Shown: positions 20,530 to 30,560, counted from the stretch's first letter. The stretch: 41,366 bases of DNA from Synechococcus sp. BS301-5m-G53 (GCA_016779825.1 JADHMX010000008.1:1-41366); one strand, 5' to 3'. Notes: generated from the letters alone by a model not told the origin. A program made the numbers and translations.

Positions 20530-22485
20530 TTGGATCTGCCCATCGATCATTTCCGACTTCTGGGCGTGAGTCCATCTGCAGAGCCAGAGGCGATTCTGCG
20601 CCGGTTGGAAACCCGTTGTGACAGTCCACCGGACCAGGGCTTCACCCACGAGGCTCTGCTCCAACGGGCCGACTTGCTGCGTCGCAGCGCCGATCTGCTG
20701 ACAGATCCCGCCGACAGGGCTGAATACGAAGCGGCTTTGCTGCGGCTCAGTGAATCCCATCCGAATGGAACGGTGGGATTGGACCTCCCCTCGAGCAGTG
20801 AGGTGGCGGGGTTGATTCTGCTCTGGGAGGCCCATGGAGCGATTGAGGCGTTTCAACTGGCCCGGCAGGGGCTCCAGCCCCCTCAGGCTCCAGCCCTGGG
20901 CAGTGGTCGTGAAGCGGATCTGACGCTCCTGGCGGCTCTGGCCTGCCGCGATGCTGCCTTGGAGGAACAGGAGCAGCGCCGTTATGAGTCGGCCGCGCAA
21001 CTCTTGATCGACGGGATCCAGCTGCAACAGCGGATGGGCAAGCTGCCTGATCAGCAACGCTTGCTGGAAGACGCGTTGCAGGCGCTCACCCCTTTCAGGA
21101 TTCTGGATCTGCTGAGTCGTGATCTGGGGGATCAGGACTCCCATCAACGGGGTCTGACGCTGCTGGATGAGTTGGTCGTCGCCCGTGGTGGCTTGGAGGC
21201 CGTCGACGTTGATGACGATCAGCCCGGGAGCCTCAGTCAGGACGATTTCGAATCCTTCTTTCATCAGATCCGTCGATTCCTGACGGTTCAGGAGCAGATT
21301 GATCTGTTCAGTCGCTGGTTTGAGGGAGGAGCCTCTGATGCGGGTTTTCTTACGGTTCTGGCGCTGACCGCGGCAGGGTTCTCGCGGCGCAAGCCCGAGT
21401 TCTTGGAGCAAGCGCGCGAGCGGATGCAAACCCTTGCCAATGCAGATCTCGACCCGATGCCGCTGCTGGGCTGTCTTGATCTGCTTTTGGGCAACGTCAA
21501 GGATGCGGACCGGCATTTCGCTGTTTTGCGGGATCCAGACCTGCAGGCCTGGTTCCTGAACCACCCCGGTGATCGGCTTGCTGCGCAATGCGAATACTGC
21601 AGAGCCTGGCTTGAACGCGATGTGTTGCCGGGATACCGCGATGTCGATGCATCGGGTGCAGATCTGGATGCCTGGTTCGCTGATCGTGATGTGCAGGGCT
21701 TTGTCGATCGTCTCGATCGCAAGGCGTCGCGTCAGATCGGCGCTGATGAGATGGCCCTGGCCTGGGCAACGGCAGGGGATGCATCAATTGAGTCCTCGCA
21801 CGATTTGGATGAATCGGTTTCGGATGTTGATTCCGAAGACGCGGATGCGCCTCAGCCCCTCTGGCAGCAACGCTGGCTTCGTCCGGCTGCTGCAGCTCTT
21901 GCAGTGGTCGGGATCGCTGTGGGAGGCATCGCCCTGGTTCGACGCAACCTGGACTCCGCGCCCGCAATGCTGGAGACGACTTCGGAGACCGCTGAGGTTG
22001 AAGAGACCGCGGACGTCGACGCTCCTGCGCTGCCGCTGGCCGATGGACCTATCGCGAGCCTGAAGCCCGACCTTCAGCCTTCCGCTCCCTCGGAACCGCT
22101 GGTCAGTGATGCACCAACGGAAGCAGAGCTGCAGGCTTTGGTGCAGGGATGGTTGGATGCCAAGGCTTTGACCCTGTCCGGTCAGCAGGCTGATCTTTCC
22201 GTCGTGGCGAGGGATCCCTTGGTGAAGCGCGTCGAGGCTGAGCGAGCAGCGGATGCGGCCGCAGGACGATCAAAGTCGATTGATGCCTCGATTACCACCA
22301 TCGAGGTGGTGGACCGCCAACCTCACAGGATTGAATTGCTGGCCCAAGTGGCCTACAGCGATCGCCTTCAGGATGTCGACGGTGTCTTGATCGAAGAGAC
22401 AGCGGCGACTGATTTCATCGTGACCTATGTGCTTGGAAGGGATGGAAAGCAATGGCGTTTGCATGAATACATGTCGGGCTCCTGA
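20530..22485 (+). CDS. ARC6/Ftn2 (ZipN)-like cell-division protein
   Basis: 651 aa from TTG; N-terminal J-like domain (DHFRLLGVSPSAEPEAILRRLE...LLTDPADRAEYEAAL), TM near 435-460, C-terminal IMS-like domain (VQGWLDAKALTLSG...WRLHEYMSGS). Confidence 0.88.
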   Translation: MDLPIDHFRLLGVSPSAEPEAILRRLETRCDSPPDQGFTHEALLQRADLLRRSADLLTDPADRAEYEAALLRLSESHPNGTVGLDLPSSSEVAGLILLWEAHGAIEAFQLARQGLQPPQAPALGSGREADLTLLAALACRDAALEEQEQRRYESAAQLLIDGIQLQQRMGKLPDQQRLLEDALQALTPFRILDLLSRDLGDQDSHQRGLTLLDELVVARGGLEAVDVDDDQPGSLSQDDFESFFHQIRRFLTVQEQIDLFSRWFEGGASDAGFLTVLALTAAGFSRRKPEFLEQARERMQTLANADLDPMPLLGCLDLLLGNVKDADRHFAVLRDPDLQAWFLNHPGDRLAAQCEYCRAWLERDVLPGYRDVDASGADLDAWFADRDVQGFVDRLDRKASRQIGADEMALAWATAGDASIESSHDLDESVSDVDSEDADAPQPLWQQRWLRPAAAALAVVGIAVGGIALVRRNLDSAPAMLETTSETAEVEETADVDAPALPLADGPIASLKPDLQPSAPSEPLVSDAPTEAELQALVQGWLDAKALTLSGQQADLSVVARDPLVKRVEAERAADAAAGRSKSIDASITTIEVVDRQPHRIELLAQVAYSDRLQDVDGVLIEETAATDFIVTYVLGRDGKQWRLHEYMSGS

Positions 22486-22540
22486 GCTGCTTGACCGTCG
22501 CTTTTTACGATCACCCCATTGATTCAGGGGCGTGACGCCG

Positions 22541-24037
22541 ATGTTCGACGAGCTTTCCGCCCGTTTTGAGGATGCTGTCAAAGGGCTGCGAGGCCAAGAC
22601 AGCATCAGCGAGACCAATGTCGATGGAGCCCTAAAGGATGTTCGCCGGGCGCTGCTGGAAGCGGATGTAAGCCTTCCGGTGGTGAAGGACTTTGTCGCTG
22701 AAGTCCGCGAGAAGGCTGTCGGTGCCGAGGTGGTGCGCGGTGTCAGTCCGGATCAGAAGTTCATCCAGGTGGTCCATGAACAGCTGGTGGAGGTCATGGG
22801 GGGAGATAACGCTCCCCTGGCCAAGGCAGCTGAAGCTCCCACCGTCGTGTTGATGGCCGGCCTTCAGGGTGCCGGTAAGACCACGGCTACGGCCAAGCTG
22901 GGCCTCCACCTCAAGGATCAGGGGCGACGGGCCCTGATGGTGGGTGCCGACGTCTATCGACCAGCGGCCATTGAGCAGCTCAAGACCTTGGGTGCTCAGA
23001 TCGATGTGGAGGTGTTCAGCCTCGGTGCCGAGGCCAAGCCAGAGGACATTGCGGCTGCTGGTCTGGCCAAGGCGAAAGAGGAAGGCTTCGACACGCTCCT
23101 CGTCGACACCGCCGGTCGCCTCCAGATCGACACCGAGATGATGGAGGAGATGGTGCGGATCCGCACCGCTGTGCAGCCCGATGAGGTGCTGCTGGTGGTG
23201 GATTCGATGATCGGCCAGGAAGCGGCCGAACTGACCCGTGCTTTCCACGATCAGGTGGGCATCACCGGTGCGGTGCTCACCAAGCTCGATGGTGATTCCC
23301 GCGGCGGTGCAGCTCTCTCGATCCGCAAGGTGAGCGGTCAGCCGATCAAGTTCATCGGTACGGGCGAGAAGGTGGAGGCGCTGCAGCCGTTCCATCCCGA
23401 ACGGATGGCCAGCCGCATCCTCGGCATGGGTGATGTGCTGACCCTGGTGGAGAAGGCCCAGAAGGAGGTCGAACTCGCCGACGTCGAGAAGATGCAGAAG
23501 AAGCTGCAGGAAGCGACCTTTGACTTCTCGGACTTCGTGAAGCAGATGCGCTTGATCAAGCGCATGGGCTCGCTTGGGGGCCTGATGAAAATGATCCCGG
23601 GCATGAACAAAATCGATGACGGCATGCTCAAACAGGGGGAGCAGCAGCTCAAGCGCATCGAGGCCATGATCGGCTCGATGACCCAGCAGGAGCGGGAAAA
23701 TCCCGACCTCTTGGCCAGTCAACCCTCAAGGCGTCGTCGGATCGCTAGCGGCAGCGGTCATCAGGCTGCTGATGTGGACAAGGTGCTGGCCGACTTCCAG
23801 AAGATGCGCGGCTTCATGCAGCAGATGAGCCAGGGCAACATGCCCGGCATGGGTGGAATGCCAGGGATGGGCGGGATGCCAGGAATGCCCGGGATGGGCG
23901 GCATGCCGGGCATGGGTGGAATGCCAGGAATGCCTGGCATGGGTGGCATGCCCGGGGGCGGTGGTCGCCCCGGACGCGGCGGTCCGCCGAAGCGGCAGCG
24001 ACCCGCCAAGAAGAAGAAGGGCTTCGGGGACCTGTGA
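22541..24037 (+). CDS. ffh: Signal recognition particle GTPase Ffh/SRP54
   Basis: [47 protein letters not shown]; Met/Gly-rich M-domain tail. Start chosen as ATG 22541 ([19 protein letters not shown]). Confidence 0.97.
   Translation: MFDELSARFEDAVKGLRGQDSISETNVDGALKDVRRALLEADVSLPVVKDFVAEVREKAVGAEVVRGVSPDQKFIQVVHEQLVEVMGGDNAPLAKAAEAPTVVLMAGLQGAGKTTATAKLGLHLKDQGRRALMVGADVYRPAAIEQLKTLGAQIDVEVFSLGAEAKPEDIAAAGLAKAKEEGFDTLLVDTAGRLQIDTEMMEEMVRIRTAVQPDEVLLVVDSMIGQEAAELTRAFHDQVGITGAVLTKLDGDSRGGAALSIRKVSGQPIKFIGTGEKVEALQPFHPERMASRILGMGDVLTLVEKAQKEVELADVEKMQKKLQEATFDFSDFVKQMRLIKRMGSLGGLMKMIPGMNKIDDGMLKQGEQQLKRIEAMIGSMTQQERENPDLLASQPSRRRRIASGSGHQAADVDKVLADFQKMRGFMQQMSQGNMPGMGGMPGMGGMPGMPGMGGMPGMGGMPGMPGMGGMPGGGGRPGRGGPPKRQRPAKKKKGFGDL
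23838..23960 (+). repeat. Degenerate tandem repeat encoding (G)MPGMGG / MPGM units in Ffh C-terminus
   Basis: Repeated ATGCC(C/A/G)GG(C/A)ATGGG(T/C)GG(A/C/G) units. Confidence 0.85.
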
Positions 24038-24051
24038 GGGCGGAGCGGTAT

Positions 24052-24097
24052 GGTGGTTGTTTGGCGGGCGTTTAGGCGCCGCCGGACCACCTCTTTT
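24052..24097 (+). terminator. Candidate hairpin terminator/attenuator between ffh and rpsP
   Basis: GGTGGT(24052-24057)/ACCACC(24086-24091) outer stem and GGCGG(24063-24067)/CCGCC(24079-24083) inner stem followed by TCTTTT. Confidence 0.45.
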
Positions 24098-24116
24098 CCT
24101 TCATTCCAGGGCCACG

Positions 24117-24524
24117 ATGATCAAGCTCCGCCTGAAGCGGTTTGGCAAGAAGCGGGAAGCGAGCTTCCGCCTCGTGGCCTGCAACAGCACCTCGCGTCGG
24201 GACGGTCGTCCCCTCCAGGAGCTGGGCTTCTACAACCCGCGGACGAAGGAAACGCGTCTCGACACCGAGGCCATCCGTGAGCGTCTGGGTCAGGGTGCCC
24301 AACCCACCGATGTGGTGCGCACGCTGCTCGAGCGTGGCGGTCTTCTGGAAAAGACCGTGCGTTCTGCGGAGACCGTTGGTAAGGCCAAGCAAGCGGCCAA
24401 GCGTGAGGCTGATGCCAAGCAAGCCGCTAAGGAGGCTGCTGAGGCCAAGGCTGCCGCAGCTGAAGAGAAGGCTGCCGAAGCTGAAGCTTCCGATTCTGCT
24501 GATTCCGAATCCACCGAGGGCTGA
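24117..24524 (+). CDS. rpsP: 30S ribosomal protein S16 with long charged C-terminal tail
   Basis: [53 protein letters not shown]...; Ala/Lys/Glu-rich tail after about residue 85. Confidence 0.97.
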   Translation: MIKLRLKRFGKKREASFRLVACNSTSRRDGRPLQELGFYNPRTKETRLDTEAIRERLGQGAQPTDVVRTLLERGGLLEKTVRSAETVGKAKQAAKREADAKQAAKEAAEAKAAAAEEKAAEAEASDSADSESTEG

Positions 24525-24532
24525 TCATTCCG

Positions 24533-25528
24533 GTGTCTGACGACGGCGAACGCGGCCGCTTCGTTCTCGACCTACCTGATCCCGATGCTGCACTGGCTCT
24601 GGCCGGTGCAGCAGAAACAACCCTGCATCGCCTGGAAGCTCTGACAGGAGCCTCCATGGTGCTGCGGGGTCTTCAACTGGTGATCACCGGGCGGCCGACG
24701 CAGATCGAGCGGGCTGCCGCCGTTGTTGAACTGGTGCGCCCGATCTGGCAGGAGGGTCAGTCGGTCTCACCGGTGGATCTTCAATCGGCCCTTGGCGCCC
24801 TCAACACGGGCCGGGGCGATGACCACGCCGCCATGGGTGAACAGGTGCTGGCGAAGAGCCAGAAGGGCAACCTGTTGCGCCCTCGCACCCTGCGTCAGAA
24901 GAAATACGTGGATGCGATGGAGCGCCACGACCTCACCTTTGCCCTCGGCCCTGCCGGCACGGGAAAAACTTTTCTGGCCACCGTTCTGGCGGTTCGGATG
25001 CTCACCGAACGCAAGGTGGAGCGCTTGATCCTCACCAGGCCGGCTGTTGAAGCTGGGGAACGTCTGGGGTTCCTGCCGGGCGACCTGCAGCAAAAGGTGG
25101 ATCCCTATCTGCGACCGCTTTATGACGCCTTGCATTCTCTGCTCGGCGCAGAAAAAACCAGCGTGCTGTTGGAGAAGGGGGTGATTGAGGTGGCTCCGCT
25201 GGCCTACATGCGTGGCCGAACCCTCGGCGATGCCTTCGTGATTCTCGATGAGGCCCAGAACACCACGCCGGCCCAGATGCGCATGGTGCTCACCCGTCTT
25301 GGAGAGCGTTCTCGGATGGTGGTGACGGGTGATCCCACCCAGGTGGATCTCCCCCCCGCGGTGCAGAGCGGTTTGGTGGAGGCCTCCGAGGTTCTGGAGG
25401 GTGTGGAAGGGGTCGCTGTCTGTCGCCTCACCGCGGCGGATGTGGTGCGTCACCCCCTTGTGCAGCGGGTGGTCGAGGCCTATGCCCGACGTGACGAACG
25501 CAAGACAGCCAAGCCTGTGCGTCGATAG
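24533..25528 (+). CDS. PhoH-like ATPase
   Basis: 331 aa from GTG; LRQKKYVDAMERHDLTFALGPAGTGKTFLATVLAV, RPAVEAGERLGFLPGDLQQKVDPYLRPLYDAL, VILDEAQNTTPAQMRMVLTRLGERSRMVVTGDPTQVDLP. Confidence 0.95.
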   Translation: MSDDGERGRFVLDLPDPDAALALAGAAETTLHRLEALTGASMVLRGLQLVITGRPTQIERAAAVVELVRPIWQEGQSVSPVDLQSALGALNTGRGDDHAAMGEQVLAKSQKGNLLRPRTLRQKKYVDAMERHDLTFALGPAGTGKTFLATVLAVRMLTERKVERLILTRPAVEAGERLGFLPGDLQQKVDPYLRPLYDALHSLLGAEKTSVLLEKGVIEVAPLAYMRGRTLGDAFVILDEAQNTTPAQMRMVLTRLGERSRMVVTGDPTQVDLPPAVQSGLVEASEVLEGVEGVAVCRLTAADVVRHPLVQRVVEAYARRDERKTAKPVRR

Positions 25529-25596
25529 GGAGATCCACACCCCACTCCCTTGTCACCACTGGCAGGATGTGTTGAGTCTTTGGTGACCTGGTCGAC

Positions 25597-26328
25597 ATGC
25601 CAGCAAGCAGCAATTTCCAGGAGGCGATCCGCGAGGCGCAATCCAGCGCCCTCGTTGGACCCAACGTTGTCAATAAAGCGCTGCCCTACGTCGGCGGCGG
25701 CATGGTGCTCACCTCGATCGGGGTGATCGGTGGTCTTTCGATGATGGCCACTCCCCTGTTCATGCCCCTGTTCTGGGTGGCTGTGATCGGCAACTTGGTG
25801 CTGTTCTTCGTGGCGCAGAACGTTGCGATGAAGGGCAACAACGCCACAGCTTTGCCGTTGTTGTCGATCTACAGCCTGATCACCGGTTTCACCTTGAGCG
25901 GCCTCGTGGCGTTTGCTGGAGCCGTTGCCGGCATCGGTGCGGTTGGCACAGCAGCTCTGGCCACCGGCATCACCTTCGTGATTGCCTCGATCGTTGGCCG
26001 TCGCATGAGTGATTCGGTCGGTCAGGCCCTCTCCGGTGTCGTCGGTCTCGGCTTGATCGGTTTGATTCTGGCGATGGTTGTCCAGTTCATCGGCGGCATC
26101 TTTGCTCCGTCCATGTTCCATGGCACCAGCTTTGAGTTGATGATCGCCGGCTTCGGCACCGTGCTCTTCGTGGGCGCCGCCTTTGTCGACTTCTACACGA
26201 TGCCCCGTTCCTACCGGGATGATCAGTACCTGGCAGGTGCCCTGAGCATGTACCTCACCTACATCAACCTGTTCATCTTCATCCTGCGCTTGATCATCGT
26301 GCTCAATGGCGGTGGTCGTCGCGACTGA
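25597..26328 (+). CDS. Bax inhibitor-1 / YccA family membrane protein
   Basis: 243 aa, multiple TM segments; IYSLITGFTLSGL, FVGAAFVDFYTMPRSYRDDQYLAGALSMYLTYINLFIFILRLI. Confidence 0.88.
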   Translation: MPASSNFQEAIREAQSSALVGPNVVNKALPYVGGGMVLTSIGVIGGLSMMATPLFMPLFWVAVIGNLVLFFVAQNVAMKGNNATALPLLSIYSLITGFTLSGLVAFAGAVAGIGAVGTAALATGITFVIASIVGRRMSDSVGQALSGVVGLGLIGLILAMVVQFIGGIFAPSMFHGTSFELMIAGFGTVLFVGAAFVDFYTMPRSYRDDQYLAGALSMYLTYINLFIFILRLIIVLNGGGRRD

Positions 26329-26357
26329 CGATTTCAACCCAATCGAATCCGCCTTAG

Positions 26358-26381
26358 CCCCGGCTTGTCCGGGGTTTTTTT
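26358..26381 (+). terminator. Rho-independent terminator downstream of the Bax-inhibitor-like gene
   Basis: CCCCGG-cttgt-CCGGGG perfect 6-bp stem followed by TTTTTTT. Confidence 0.9.
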
Positions 26382-26386
26382 ATGGC

Positions 26387-26908
26387 TCAACCTTCGGCCA
26401 CGGCATAGACGCTGTTCCCGATCGCTTGTTTCTGCTCGGCGTCGTACCCCCACTTCTCCAGGAAGGAGACGTCTTCACCGCGGTTGTCGAGGGCGGCGGC
26501 CAGCAGTTGCTCTAAACGCTCCTTCACCTCTGCTGGTTCCAGCAGCCTGAGCAGTTCAATGCAGCGGTTGCTGACCCGCTCCGAGCCTGCCTGCTGCACC
26601 TCATCTCCCGTGCGCCTGTGATGAACGGCCATGGCGGTGCTCATGGCCAGATTGCGGACGCTCAGATCCACAACTCCAGCACCGGCGCCGCGCAGTTGCC
26701 CGACGACGGCATCGGGCAACCGATCCATCAGCACGCTCTCGCCCGCCAGGCTCACCACAAAAAATCCCCGGGCACCATCGCGGCTGGCCACCATTTCACC
26801 GATGCGGTCGGCCAGCACCTCATCGCTGATCTCCTCGTTGTCCCACTGCTGCAGCCAGGCCGCTGTGATTTCCATGGCCTGCTGGAAGTTGGGCTGCTGA
26901 TCCGCCAT
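26387..26908 (-). CDS. Conserved hypothetical protein
   Basis: 173 aa from ATG 26908: MADQQPNFQQAMEITAAWLQQWDNEEISDEVLADRIGEMVASRDGARGFFVVSLAGES...; no known family recognised. Confidence 0.78.
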   Translation of the reverse strand: MADQQPNFQQAMEITAAWLQQWDNEEISDEVLADRIGEMVASRDGARGFFVVSLAGESVLMDRLPDAVVGQLRGAGAGVVDLSVRNLAMSTAMAVHHRRTGDEVQQAGSERVSNRCIELLRLLEPAEVKERLEQLLAAALDNRGEDVSFLEKWGYDAEQKQAIGNSVYAVAEG

Positions 26909-26985
26909 GGACCTGTCGTATTCCTCTGCCCTCAGGTTATGGGTCGATTCAACGGGTCGATTCAATGGCGGCGCAGACTTAGAGC

Positions 26986-27921
26986 ATGCACGCATCCCCC
27001 CTGCCAGAGAATTACCGCTCTGGCTTCATCGCACTGATCGGTCGCCCGAATGTGGGCAAATCCACGCTGGTGAATCAGCTGGTGGGGGAGAAGGTGGCGA
27101 TCACATCGCCTGTGGCCCAGACCACCCGCAATCGCCTGCGGGCAATCCTCACCACGGAGGTGGCTCAGATGGTGCTGGTGGACACGCCTGGCATCCACAA
27201 ACCCCACCATTTGCTGGGGGAACGCCTGGTGAAGAGTGCGCGCAGCGCCATCGGTGAAGTGGACTTGGTGGTGTTGCTCCTGGAGGGGTGCGAGCGCCCG
27301 GGGCGCGGTGATGCCTTCATCGTGAATCTGCTTCAGCAGCAGTCCCTGCCGGTGCTGGTGGCCCTTAACAAGTGGGACAAGTTGGCGGAGGAGCATCGCT
27401 CCGAGGCGGAGGAGGCCTATGCCGCCCTGCTGAAGGAGACGAATTGGCCGGTCTACCGCTGCAGCGCTCTCTCGGGCGATGGCTGCGCAGAGCTCACAAC
27501 AGCGATGGCGGCTCAGTTGCCCTTGGGGCCACAGCTCTATCCGCCCGAGATGGTGAGTGATCAACCGGAGCGGGTGCTGCTGGGGGAACTCATTCGCGAG
27601 CAGGTGCTTCTGCACACGCGGGAGGAAGTGCCCCACAGCGTTGCCGTCACCATTGATCGCGTTGAGGAGCTGCCGGCTAAGGGCAAAGCTGCTGGGCGGA
27701 CTGCCGTTTTGGCCACGGTGCTGGTGGAACGCAAGAGTCAGAAGGGAATCCTGATCGGGAAAGGCGGGGCGATGCTGAAGACGATCGGCCAGGGCGCGCG
27801 GCTACAGATGCAGGTGCTGATCGATGGCCCGGTGTATCTGGAGCTGTTCGTCAAGGTGGTGCCCGATTGGCGCAGCAAACCGGCCCGCTTGGCGGAGCTG
27901 GGTTACACGGGGGATCAATAA
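26986..27921 (+). CDS. era: GTPase Era
   Basis: 311 aa; GRPNVGKSTLVNQLVGEKVAITSPVAQTTRNRLRAILT, VDTPGIHKP, NKWDK, KH domain KSQKGILIGKGGAMLKTIG. Confidence 0.97.
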   Translation: MHASPLPENYRSGFIALIGRPNVGKSTLVNQLVGEKVAITSPVAQTTRNRLRAILTTEVAQMVLVDTPGIHKPHHLLGERLVKSARSAIGEVDLVVLLLEGCERPGRGDAFIVNLLQQQSLPVLVALNKWDKLAEEHRSEAEEAYAALLKETNWPVYRCSALSGDGCAELTTAMAAQLPLGPQLYPPEMVSDQPERVLLGELIREQVLLHTREEVPHSVAVTIDRVEELPAKGKAAGRTAVLATVLVERKSQKGILIGKGGAMLKTIGQGARLQMQVLIDGPVYLELFVKVVPDWRSKPARLAELGYTGDQ

Positions 27922-27959
27922 CCACCCGCTCCACGGCATCAGCGCGTAATGTCGCGCCC

Positions 27960-28862
27960 ATGCTTTCGCTGCTGACGCGTACCAAGAGCTTTAAGGATCC
28001 TTGGGTTGGACACCCTGGTCTGAACAAACGTTGGCAGCTGCATCGACACCGTGTTCAGCTGGCGGAGACGCTTTGCCTCTGGAGACGCCTGCTGCGACCA
28101 GCCCAGCTGGCCAACCTCGAGCGGGATGGCTTTGTGGTGTTGGAGAACTTTCTGCCGCAGCAGGAGTTTGAGGCTTTGCGTGACGAGGTGGAGGCCGTTG
28201 TTGGTCGCGCCTCGCGCCTGCATCCGGCACCGGACAACAACCGGCCTGGATTTCGCCCGAAACAACCCTTCCCCGGTGGGTTTGACCGTTTTGACGGTGG
28301 AACCCTCAACCGCTTTCTTCACCTCGACCCCGAGCGGATGCCTCGGGCCGCCGCCTTTTCCCATGACCAGCGGCTCAGTGCGGGATCGCGCCAGGTCATT
28401 GGTTTGCCGATCAATCCGCGGAAGCTGGACATTTATCTCACGGTGCATGGTGAGGAGACCCGCACGCCCGATCTCCAGAAGGTGCTGCATCGCGACACGT
28501 TTTTCCGTGCTCTCAAGTTTTGGTTTTTTCTGCGGCCGGTGCAACGTCAGGACGGACCCTTCGAATATGTGCCGGGCAGCCATCGGCTCGATCCACAGCG
28601 CCTGCGTTGGGAGCAGGCCACGGCCAGCGCGGCTGCTGAACAACGGCGGCAGCCGGATGTGTCTGGATCGTTCCGAATTCGCGAAGAGTCCCTGGCCGAG
28701 CTGGGTTTACCCCAGCCTGTTGCGCTCACCTGCCCCGCCAACACCCTGGTACTGGCGGATGTCTTCGGCTTTCACCGTCGTGGTGCTGCTGTTCCTGGAC
28801 GGCAGCGGTTGGCGCTCTACGGCTGGAACCGCCCTTATCCCTTCCTTCCCATCAGCTGGTGA
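27960..28862 (+). CDS. Phytanoyl-CoA dioxygenase (PhyH)-like Fe(II)/2OG oxygenase
   Basis: From ATG 27960 (MLSLLTRTKSFKDPWVG...): LERDGFVVLENFLPQQEFEALRDEVEAVV, HRD iron-binding motif, DGPFEYVPGSHRL, FGFHRRG. Confidence 0.82.
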   Translation: MLSLLTRTKSFKDPWVGHPGLNKRWQLHRHRVQLAETLCLWRRLLRPAQLANLERDGFVVLENFLPQQEFEALRDEVEAVVGRASRLHPAPDNNRPGFRPKQPFPGGFDRFDGGTLNRFLHLDPERMPRAAAFSHDQRLSAGSRQVIGLPINPRKLDIYLTVHGEETRTPDLQKVLHRDTFFRALKFWFFLRPVQRQDGPFEYVPGSHRLDPQRLRWEQATASAAAEQRRQPDVSGSFRIREESLAELGLPQPVALTCPANTLVLADVFGFHRRGAAVPGRQRLALYGWNRPYPFLPISW

Positions 28863-28883
28863 TCCGGCTGAGAGGATGGGTGC

Positions 28884-29345
28884 ATGAGTGAACAAGCCTT
28901 TCCCCCGGAAGACCCTGGCTCCTTTCTGAGCCTCTGCGACGGGGAGTGGATGAGCCTTCGCAGCTGTTTTGAGCTGGCGGCCGGTGGTGATGACGAGTGG
29001 CACAGCAGCGAACGGGGTGACCTCACTGTCCGCTACGTGGCAGAACAGGGGGCGCTTGGCCAACTCCAGGTGCAGGCCCCTGGTGGAACCCGCAGCACCC
29101 TCACCTTCGCCGCCGATGGACAGCTGATTCTTGATGGTGATTCCCCAGGCAACTGGAGGTTCTGGCCCGACGGCAGCATGGAGTTGAACCTCAGCCGGCC
29201 CGATGGGGTGTCTGTTCAGGAGAGGATCTGGTTCACGCGGGTCAACCTGCGCCTGCGCAGCACAACGGCGGTGGATGGGCAGGGAACACCGGTGCAGGGC
29301 AGTTTCTGCACGGACATCCGCAGGGTGTCCAAACCTGCGGCCTGA
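28884..29345 (+). CDS. CpcS/CpeS-family phycobiliprotein chromophore lyase (lipocalin-like)
   Basis: 153 aa; FLSLCDGEWMSLRSCFEL and QERIWFTRVNLRLRST resemble the CpeS/CpcS family. Confidence 0.8.
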   Translation: MSEQAFPPEDPGSFLSLCDGEWMSLRSCFELAAGGDDEWHSSERGDLTVRYVAEQGALGQLQVQAPGGTRSTLTFAADGQLILDGDSPGNWRFWPDGSMELNLSRPDGVSVQERIWFTRVNLRLRSTTAVDGQGTPVQGSFCTDIRRVSKPAA

Positions 29346-29351
29346 GGCGGC

Positions 29352-30557
29352 ATGGCGCCCTATCGGCTTGATGTGGTGAGCCTGGCGCCGCAGGCGTTTG
29401 CCCCTCTGCTGGAGCTGGGGGTCATCGGTCGTGCCTTCAACGCGGGCATTGCCGAGTTGCACCTGCACAATCCCCGCGACTTCGCCACGGATCGCCATCG
29501 CAAGGTGGACGACGAGCCCTACGGGGGCGGCGCCGGCATGGTGCTCAAGCCCGAGCCGGTGTTCGCCGCGATGGAGGCGATTCCCCGCAGTCCCCGCAGC
29601 CGGGTGCTGTTGATGTCACCGCAGGGGTGCCCCCTGCAGCAGGCAGATCTGCAGCGTTGGTCCTCCGACCACGATCAACTGGTCTTCCTCTGCGGTCACT
29701 ACGAGGGCTTCGACGAGCGGATACGCGGCCTGGCGGATGAGGAGGTGTCGATGGGTGATTTCGTCCTCACCGGTGGTGAACTGCCGGCGATGACGGTGAT
29801 CAATGGTGTTGTGCGCCTGCTGCCCGGCACGGTGGGAACGGCCGATTCCCTGGTGGAGGAAAGCCACAGTGCGCTTCTCCTGGAACACCCGCATTACACC
29901 CGCCCCGCCGACTTTCGCGGCATGACCGTGCCGGATGTGCTGCGCAGTGGCGATCACGGTGCGATCGCCCGCTGGCGTCAGGAGCAGCGGGAGCAGCGCA
30001 CCCGCGAGCGGCGGCCCGATCTGTTTGCGCGCTGGCAGGCCGCGACAATGAATGCCCCTTCAGACCCTGGCATGGAGCTGCGCATCGGCAACGGATACGA
30101 CATCCATCGGCTGGTGCCGGGACGGGCTCTCATCCTGGGGGGCGTGACCCTGGACCATCCCGATGGTCTCGGCCTGGATGGGCACAGCGATGCAGATGTG
30201 CTGGTGCATGCCGTGATGGATGCCCTGCTCGGGGCCCTTGCCCTTGGTGACATCGGCAAGTACTTCCCTCCCACCGATCCCCAATGGAAAGGGGCCGACA
30301 GCTTGAAGCTGTTGGATCAAGTGGTGAGGCTGGTGAAGGAGCGCGGCTGGTCGGTGGTGAACATCGATGCGGTGGTGATTGCCGAGCGCCCCAAGCTCAA
30401 GCCGCATATTGCCGAGATGAGCAGCCGGATAGCGACAGCGATCGGCATTGCCCCTGATGCTGTGGGTGTGAAGGCCACCACCAACGAAGGCTTGGGTCCG
30501 GAGGGACGGGAAGAGGGCATCAGTTGCCAGGCTGTGGCCCTGCTGCAGCGGAGCTGA
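29352..30557 (+). CDS. trmD-ispF: In-frame TrmD-IspF fusion: tRNA (guanine37-N1)-methyltransferase followed by 2-C-methyl-D-erythritol 2,4-cyclodiphosphate synthase
   Basis: Single 401-aa ORF; TrmD motifs [46 protein letters not shown]; IspF motifs [66 protein letters not shown]; no stop between. In-frame internal ATGs at 30048 and 30072. Confidence 0.93.
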   Translation: MAPYRLDVVSLAPQAFAPLLELGVIGRAFNAGIAELHLHNPRDFATDRHRKVDDEPYGGGAGMVLKPEPVFAAMEAIPRSPRSRVLLMSPQGCPLQQADLQRWSSDHDQLVFLCGHYEGFDERIRGLADEEVSMGDFVLTGGELPAMTVINGVVRLLPGTVGTADSLVEESHSALLLEHPHYTRPADFRGMTVPDVLRSGDHGAIARWRQEQREQRTRERRPDLFARWQAATMNAPSDPGMELRIGNGYDIHRLVPGRALILGGVTLDHPDGLGLDGHSDADVLVHAVMDALLGALALGDIGKYFPPTDPQWKGADSLKLLDQVVRLVKERGWSVVNIDAVVIAERPKLKPHIAEMSSRIATAIGIAPDAVGVKATTNEGLGPEGREEGISCQAVALLQRS

Positions 30558-30560
30558 ACC

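Noticed and set aside
22631-23722. 363-aa minus-strand His/Leu-rich ORF opposite ffh
   Set aside because: Antisense shadow frame of ffh; no domain signature.
23838-23960. Possible minisatellite or CRISPR-like repeat
   Set aside because: Units are coding (Met/Gly-rich Ffh M domain), degenerate and without spacers; Met-rich Ffh tails are expected.
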